Shown in pieces: positions 59,293-64,000 of a stretch of 64,000 bases of DNA. The notes under the pieces were generated by a model. The model saw nothing but the letters and a program-made list of their open reading frames with translations. It was not told the origin of the DNA and did not search any database. The position numbers and the translations under genes were made by a program. The stretch is from Paenibacillus sp. FSL H8-0048 (GTDB lineage: Bacteria; Bacillota; Bacilli; Paenibacillales; Paenibacillaceae): assembly GCF_038002825.1 (NCBI RefSeq), contig NZ_JBBODF010000001.1, positions 4,092,001 to 4,156,000 of the forward strand, written 5' to 3'. Position 1 is the first letter of the stretch, and each line of letters begins with the position of its first letter.

Positions 59293-59551
59293 TGGAGTCA
59301 CGGCCAATCCCAAAGCATAAAAATCAATTTGTTCAATTAAAATACATGATTAATGCCTATTTATGATAGTTCCGTATGAATACTGTAATGAATCATGCCA
59401 AATTGCGAACGGATTGACCGAAAGTATGAATTGATTTACCCCGCCGGAAAGTAGCACAATAAGGTGAGAATGAAACCGCAAACATTTGCAGCTCCGCCAA
59501 GTGGCACACTGGATGCCCCGCGTGGAGTTTATCCGTTAGGAGGACCTATTC

Positions 59552-62419
59552 ATGGCAGTCAAAGAGCCCTATAACGACACAGTATGGAGCAAATACTACG
59601 GCCCCAACCTGGGCTACATCCAAGAAAGATATGAGCAATTTGTCAAGGACCCCTCTTCTGTTGAACAACATTACCGCGATCTCTTCACCGTATCCGGTCC
59701 CCCTCCGCTGGCACCCGATGCCGAGAGGGCTCCAAGGCCTGCCGTATCAGCAGATGCGCAGTGGCTCAAGAAGGCTGTCAAGGCCTCGAAGCTGATCGCA
59801 AATATTCGAATATATGGCCATATGGCTGCAGACATTGATCCGCTGGAGCGCAGCACGAACCCGATGGCCAAATGGCTGGAGCTGGAGACCTACGAGCTTA
59901 CCCGCGAGGATCTTAATGCTCTGCCTGCTTCGCTGATCTGGGATAATGCCCCTGCGGATGTGCATACCGCGATGGATGCCGTCCATAGAATGCGTCAGGC
60001 CTATACCCAGACCATTGCCTATGAATTCGGGCATGTACACGATGAACGCGAGCTGCGCTGGCTCAACAGCCAGGCGGAATCAATGACCTCCCCTGCCCCG
60101 CTGAATAATACAGAGCGCAAGGAGCTGCTGAAGCGGCTGGTTCAGGTGGAGCATTTCGAGACCTTCCTGCACAAGACCTTCGTCGGGCAGAAACGGTTCA
60201 GCCTGGAGGGCAATGATGCCCTCGTGCCGATGCTGGATGAGATTGTGCGGGCCGCCGCGCATGACGGCGCAGAGCATATCCTGATGGGCATGGCCCACCG
60301 CGGAAGACTTAATGTGCTGGCTCATATTCTGGGCAAGCCCTATGATATTATTTTCTCGGAATTCCATCACTCGCCGAACAAAGAGCTGTTCCCTTCGGAA
60401 GGCTCTATGGGTGTGACCTACGGCTGGAGCGGTGATGTGAAGTATCATCTCGGGGCTGACCGCGCCGTCCGCGAAGGCGAGACCGTTCGCACCCGGATCA
60501 CGCTGGCCAATAACCCGAGCCATCTTGAATTTGTCAATCCTGTCGTCGAGGGCTTCACACGCGCCGCACAGGAAGAGCGCAATGCTCCGGGACTGCCTAA
60601 GCTGAACACAAGCAAGGCTATGGCTGTGCTGATGCACGGCGATGCCGCCTTCCCTGGCGAAGGTATTGTCGCTGAGACGCTTAATATCGGCAAATTGCAG
60701 GGTTATCAGAATGGCGGTACCGTGCATATTATCGTCAATAACCGGATCGGCTTCACCACAGAGAGCGAGGACTCCCGCTCCACCCATTATGCCAGCGACC
60801 TGGCCAAAGGGTATGAGATTCCGGTCGTGCACGTCAATGCCGATGACCCGGAAGCCTGTATTGCCGCTGTCCGTCTGGCCAGTGCTTACCGCCATATGTT
60901 CAAGAAGGACTTCCTGATTGATCTGATCGGCTACCGCCGCCACGGGCATAATGAAATGGATGATCCCGAGACAACTCAACCGATTGTGTACGGCAAAGTG
61001 CGCAACCACCCTACCGTCTACCGCTCCTATGCGGAGCGTCTTCAACGCGAGAAGGTGGTCACTGCCGATGATGTGAAGAACATGATTGCCGAGGCTGAGA
61101 GTGTCCTTCAGCAGGCCTTCGACCAGATGAAGGAAGGCAAGCAAAAGAATGCGGAGTCTAAGACCGTCGTCGCGCTGGATAACGATAGTCTCCAGCAGCG
61201 TCCTACAGCCTTCCCTCTGGCCGGTCTGCAGGAGATTAACCGCGAGCTGCTGCGCGTACCGGCCGGCTTCAAGGTCTATCCGAAGCTGGAACGGATTCTG
61301 CAGCGCCGCAAGGATGCACTGAATGACGGAGAGCGGGTAGACTGGGCGCTGGCAGAGACACTTGCCTTCGCTACGATCCTGAAGGACGGCACGCCGATCC
61401 GCCTCAGCGGACAGGATGCACAGCGCGGCACCTTCGCCCACCGCCATCTGGTGCTGCACGACAGCGAGAACGGGGAACTCTATGCTCCACTGCATCAGCT
61501 GAGTGATGCCGGCGCTTCCTTCGGCGTCTACAACAGTCCGCTGTCCGAGGCCTCTGTCCTTGGCTTCGAATATGGTTATAATGTGTTCGCACCGGAGACT
61601 TTCGTTATCTGGGAAGCTCAATACGGAGACTTCGCCAATGCCGCTCAGGTCATTATTGACCAGTTCATTTCCGCCGGCCGCGCCAAGTGGACGCAGCGCA
61701 GCAATCTGACGATCCTGCTGCCTCACGGCTACGAGGGCCAAGGACCAGAGCACTCCAGCGGTAGATTGGAACGGTTCCTCCAGCTCTCCGCCGAGGAGAA
61801 CTGGACTGTAGCCAACCTGACCACTGCTGCGCAGTATTTCCATCTGCTCCGCCGTCAGGCCGCGCTCTGCGGACAACCGGATGCCCGGCCGCTGGTGATC
61901 ATGGCGCCGAAGAGCCTGATCCGTAACACGCGCAGTACCTCAGCCGGAGCAGACCTCGCTTCGGGCACCTTCCAGGCGGTTCTTCCCGAGCCGCTGCTCG
62001 GCAGTAAGCCGGAAGCCGTGAAGCGCCTCGTGGTATGCAGCGGCAAGGTGGCCATCGACCTGCAGACAGAGCTTGAGGCGACGCGCGGACAGGACTTCTC
62101 CTGGCTGCACATTTTGCGCATGGAACAGCTCTATCCGTTCCCGGAACGCGAGCTTGGTACTCACCTTAGCGGCTTCAGCTCTCTGGAGGAGATCGTCTGG
62201 GTACAGGAGGAACCGAAGAATATGGGCGGCTGGACGTATGCCGAATCCCGGCTGCGCGCCATCGCACCGCAGAAGGTCACTGTCCAGTACATCGGACGTC
62301 CGGACCGTTCCAGCCCGGCCAGCGGCTACGCAGATGTCCACAGCTTCGAGCAGCGGCGCATTGTACGGGAAGCCCTGAAATTGAATGCTGCAGTGCAAGC
62401 ACCTGTACCGTCTTCCTGA
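59552..62419 (+). CDS. odhA: 2-oxoglutarate dehydrogenase E1 component
   Basis: 955 residues, full length. Thiamine-diphosphate-dependent decarboxylase of the citric acid cycle. N-terminal E1 segment YYGPNLGYIQERYEQFVKDP; substrate/TPP region GMAHRGRLNVLAHILGKPY; Mg-TPP motif GDAAFPGEGIVAETLN about residues 353-368; then GYRRHGHNEMDDPETTQP, and the transketolase-like C-terminal half with EFGYNVFAPETFVIWEAQYG-like FEYGYNVFAPETFVIWEAQ and GDFANAAQ. AGGAGG precedes the ATG. Followed by odhB 59 bases on; no E3 gene in the window. Confidence 0.97.
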   Translation: MAVKEPYNDTVWSKYYGPNLGYIQERYEQFVKDPSSVEQHYRDLFTVSGPPPLAPDAERAPRPAVSADAQWLKKAVKASKLIANIRIYGHMAADIDPLERSTNPMAKWLELETYELTREDLNALPASLIWDNAPADVHTAMDAVHRMRQAYTQTIAYEFGHVHDERELRWLNSQAESMTSPAPLNNTERKELLKRLVQVEHFETFLHKTFVGQKRFSLEGNDALVPMLDEIVRAAAHDGAEHILMGMAHRGRLNVLAHILGKPYDIIFSEFHHSPNKELFPSEGSMGVTYGWSGDVKYHLGADRAVREGETVRTRITLANNPSHLEFVNPVVEGFTRAAQEERNAPGLPKLNTSKAMAVLMHGDAAFPGEGIVAETLNIGKLQGYQNGGTVHIIVNNRIGFTTESEDSRSTHYASDLAKGYEIPVVHVNADDPEACIAAVRLASAYRHMFKKDFLIDLIGYRRHGHNEMDDPETTQPIVYGKVRNHPTVYRSYAERLQREKVVTADDVKNMIAEAESVLQQAFDQMKEGKQKNAESKTVVALDNDSLQQRPTAFPLAGLQEINRELLRVPAGFKVYPKLERILQRRKDALNDGERVDWALAETLAFATILKDGTPIRLSGQDAQRGTFAHRHLVLHDSENGELYAPLHQLSDAGASFGVYNSPLSEASVLGFEYGYNVFAPETFVIWEAQYGDFANAAQVIIDQFISAGRAKWTQRSNLTILLPHGYEGQGPEHSSGRLERFLQLSAEENWTVANLTTAAQYFHLLRRQAALCGQPDARPLVIMAPKSLIRNTRSTSAGADLASGTFQAVLPEPLLGSKPEAVKRLVVCSGKVAIDLQTELEATRGQDFSWLHILRMEQLYPFPERELGTHLSGFSSLEEIVWVQEEPKNMGGWTYAESRLRAIAPQKVTVQYIGRPDRSSPASGYADVHSFEQRRIVREALKLNAAVQAPVPSS

Positions 62420-62478
62420 GCACAGCAAGGCGGTCATCCAATATCACGCACACCACTATATTTGGGGAGGTACGGCCT

Positions 62479-63795
62479 GTGTCCGAGATAAAAGTACCCG
62501 ATTTGGGCGAATCGATTTCCGAAGGAACGATCTACAAATGGCTGGTTAAAGAGGGCGATACTGTCGGCCAGGGGGATGTGCTTGCCGAGCTTGAGACTGA
62601 CAAGGTCAATCTCGAGATCAGTGCGGAGGAGGACGGCGTCATCTCCTCCATCCTGCGCCAGGCGGGCGAGAACGTTGCCGTTGGCGAAGCCATCGGCATC
62701 ATCGGCATCATCGGCAGCGCCGCTGGAGCAGCTGCTGCCAGCAAGCCGGCAGCAGACAGCGTTCCGCAGGGCGGCAGCGCGCCTGCTGCTGCCGCAAGTG
62801 CCGCAGCGCCTGAACCGGCCGCTGCGGTAACGGCTCCAGCCGCCGCCGAAGGTGCGGCGGCAGGCACTGCGGCCCTGGCCTCGCCGGGGGCGCGCAAGCT
62901 GGCGCGGGAGCGGGGCATCGACCTCGGCGAGGTCAGTGCCCGCGACCCAATCGGCCGGATCGGTCAGGCCGATGTGGATGGTCATAGCGCCGCCGGGCCG
63001 CAGGCCGCTGCGCAAGCGGCTCCGGCGGCGCGGCCGGAGCCGGCGAAGCCCGCGCCGCCGGCAGCGGGCAAGGCGCCGCATGCCGAGGACGGCAAAGCCA
63101 CCGAGCGCAAGCGCATGTCGCGGCGGCGGCTGACGATTGCCAGCCGCCTGGTCGAAGCGCAGCAGACGGCTGCGATGCTGACCACCTTCAACGAGGTGGA
63201 CATGACCGCGATTCTCGACATCCGCAAGCGCCGCAAGGATGCCTTCAAGGAGAAGCACGAGGTTGGACTCGGCTTCATGTCCTTCTTCACCAAGGCAGTC
63301 ATCGGCGCGCTCAAGGCTTACCCGATGCTGAATGCGGAGATCGACGGGGAAGATCTCCTGCTGAAGAAATATTACGACATCGGCATTGCCGTAGCTGCCA
63401 AGGAAGGCCTGGTTGTACCGGTCGTCCGCGATGCCGACCGGCTTAGCTTCCCTGAGATCGAGCGGCGGATCGGCGAGCTGGCCTCCAAGGCGCGGGCGAA
63501 TACGCTCAGCCTGCCGGAGCTTCAGGGTGGAACCTTCACGATCACGAACGGCGGAGTATTCGGCTCCCTGCTGTCCACACCGATCCTCAACACCCCGCAG
63601 GTCGGCATTCTCGGCATGCACAAGATCCAGCTGCGCCCCATCGCGCTGGATGAGGAACGCACGGTCAACCGTCCGATGATGTACATCGCCTTGTCCTACG
63701 ATCACCGGATCGTGGACGGATCAGAAGCGGTCAGCTTCCTGGTCAGAGTCAAGGAATTGCTGGAGGACCCGGAATCTCTGTTGCTGGAAGGTTAA
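62479..63795 (+). CDS. odhB: 2-oxoglutarate dehydrogenase E2 (dihydrolipoyl succinyltransferase)
   Basis: 438 residues. Lipoyl domain (residues 1-78, lipoyl-Lys in ETDKVNLE), an unusually Ala-rich linker, a peripheral-subunit-binding domain (SPGARKLARERGIDLGEV then GRIGQADVD), a second Ala/Pro linker, and the catalytic domain from about residue 210 ending SYDHRIVDGSEAVSFLV with the active His and Asp. Transfers succinyl groups to CoA. GTG start with GGGGAGG upstream. The linkers are strongly GC-rich compared with the rest. Confidence 0.97.
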   Translation: MSEIKVPDLGESISEGTIYKWLVKEGDTVGQGDVLAELETDKVNLEISAEEDGVISSILRQAGENVAVGEAIGIIGIIGSAAGAAAASKPAADSVPQGGSAPAAAASAAAPEPAAAVTAPAAAEGAAAGTAALASPGARKLARERGIDLGEVSARDPIGRIGQADVDGHSAAGPQAAAQAAPAARPEPAKPAPPAAGKAPHAEDGKATERKRMSRRRLTIASRLVEAQQTAAMLTTFNEVDMTAILDIRKRRKDAFKEKHEVGLGFMSFFTKAVIGALKAYPMLNAEIDGEDLLLKKYYDIGIAVAAKEGLVVPVVRDADRLSFPEIERRIGELASKARANTLSLPELQGGTFTITNGGVFGSLLSTPILNTPQVGILGMHKIQLRPIALDEERTVNRPMMYIALSYDHRIVDGSEAVSFLVRVKELLEDPESLLLEG

Positions 63796-63842
63796 TTCTC
63801 CGGCCACATAGTTTCTCCATCCACTTACATGATAAACATAAA

Positions 63843-63888
63843 GGCACCCGGCGGAGCGTAACCTTACGCTTCCCGGATGCCTTTTTTG
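63843..63888 (+). terminator. terminator of odhAB
   Basis: GGCA-CCGG-AGCGTAA pairs with TTACGCT-CCGG-TGCC, followed by TTTTTTG. Confidence 0.9.
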
Positions 63889-63966
63889 TCTATCTGCTGA
63901 CTCCGCCATACCCGCTCATACCAACATGCGCCTGTTCCCGGCAGCCCACGCGCATCACCCAATCCA

Positions 63967-63990
63967 ATTGTAATCGGTTTTTCGACCACA
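63967..63990 (+). repeat. family A copy near the right edge
   Basis: TTGTAATCGGTTTTTCGACC then ACATTTAG; a decayed copy, cut by nothing but close to the window end. Confidence 0.5.
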
Positions 63991-64000
63991 TTTAGCCGAG

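Noticed and set aside
60080..61876. 598-codon open frame on the minus strand
   Set aside because: It lies wholly antisense to odhA, whose protein is clearly recognised; it is a by-product of codon bias.

Overview
The window is chromosomal DNA of a low-to-moderate GC, spore-former-type Gram-positive; gene content and style (TasA/SipW/SinR biofilm module, YezD, CcdC, GlsB, CsoR/CopZ/CopA, TPP-riboswitch-controlled thiamine-precursor uptake, strong AGGAGG ribosome sites, frequent TTG/GTG starts) point to Paenibacillus or a close relative. This is an inference from gene families, not a database match. Genes are mostly ordinary accessory and housekeeping loci, but the gaps between them are unusually rich in organised non-coding repeats and in insertion sequences.

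Layout. 1-1200: the N-terminal part of an IS110-family transposase running off the left edge, then non-coding DNA with hairpin repeats. 1201-9000: NAD(P)HX repair enzyme with an unusual repeat insertion, an SDR-like protein, a GNAT acetyltransferase, a small membrane protein, YezD, and a sulfate uptake operon (sbp-cysT-cysW, no cysA). 9100-15200: membrane-anchored hydrolase, lactonase, GlsB, CcdC, lactate-dehydrogenase-like enzyme. 15250-23300: chemoreceptor, then a zinc/cadmium efflux regulon (P-type ATPase, CDF transporter, CzrA/SmtB-like sensor) split by an IS256-family element. 23300-29600: two-component system with a three-gene ABC exporter of the lantibiotic/bacitracin-immunity type, an EAL phosphodiesterase and a flavin/PNPOx-fold protein. 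29700-34750: a CorA-like protein and the TPP riboswitch-thiY-thiX-thiZ operon. 35170-39350: TetR, ABC exporter and DesK/DesR-type two-component system in one overlapping operon. 39440-45075: hydrolase, nitroreductase, MocR regulator with a divergent EamA exporter. 45197-48850: copA, copZ, csoR with two CsoR operators. 49030-52570: MFS-PadR drug efflux operon, acidic small protein, aldo-keto reductase. 52850-54100: IS3-family element. 54340-58790: biofilm-matrix module (TapA-like protein, SipW, two TasA/CalY fibre proteins) with two perfect SinR operators, followed by sinR-like and convergent sinI-like genes. 59550-63890: odhA-odhB.

The most notable non-coding content is a set of intergenic repeat families. 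Four families with different sequences (called A, B, D and E here) share a 50-53 bp spacing, about five DNA turns. Family B is the most structured: three copies, each with four short palindromes spaced 50/51-62-51 bp and arranged as one overall inverted repeat of about 177 bp. A separate family (C, four copies) is a two-hairpin element with pairing-preserving changes; two copies begin just after a promoter and two are followed by a terminator, suggesting an RNA leader or small RNA. Family F (two copies) shows compensatory stem changes. Two complete insertion sequences sit inside or beside A and D arrays.
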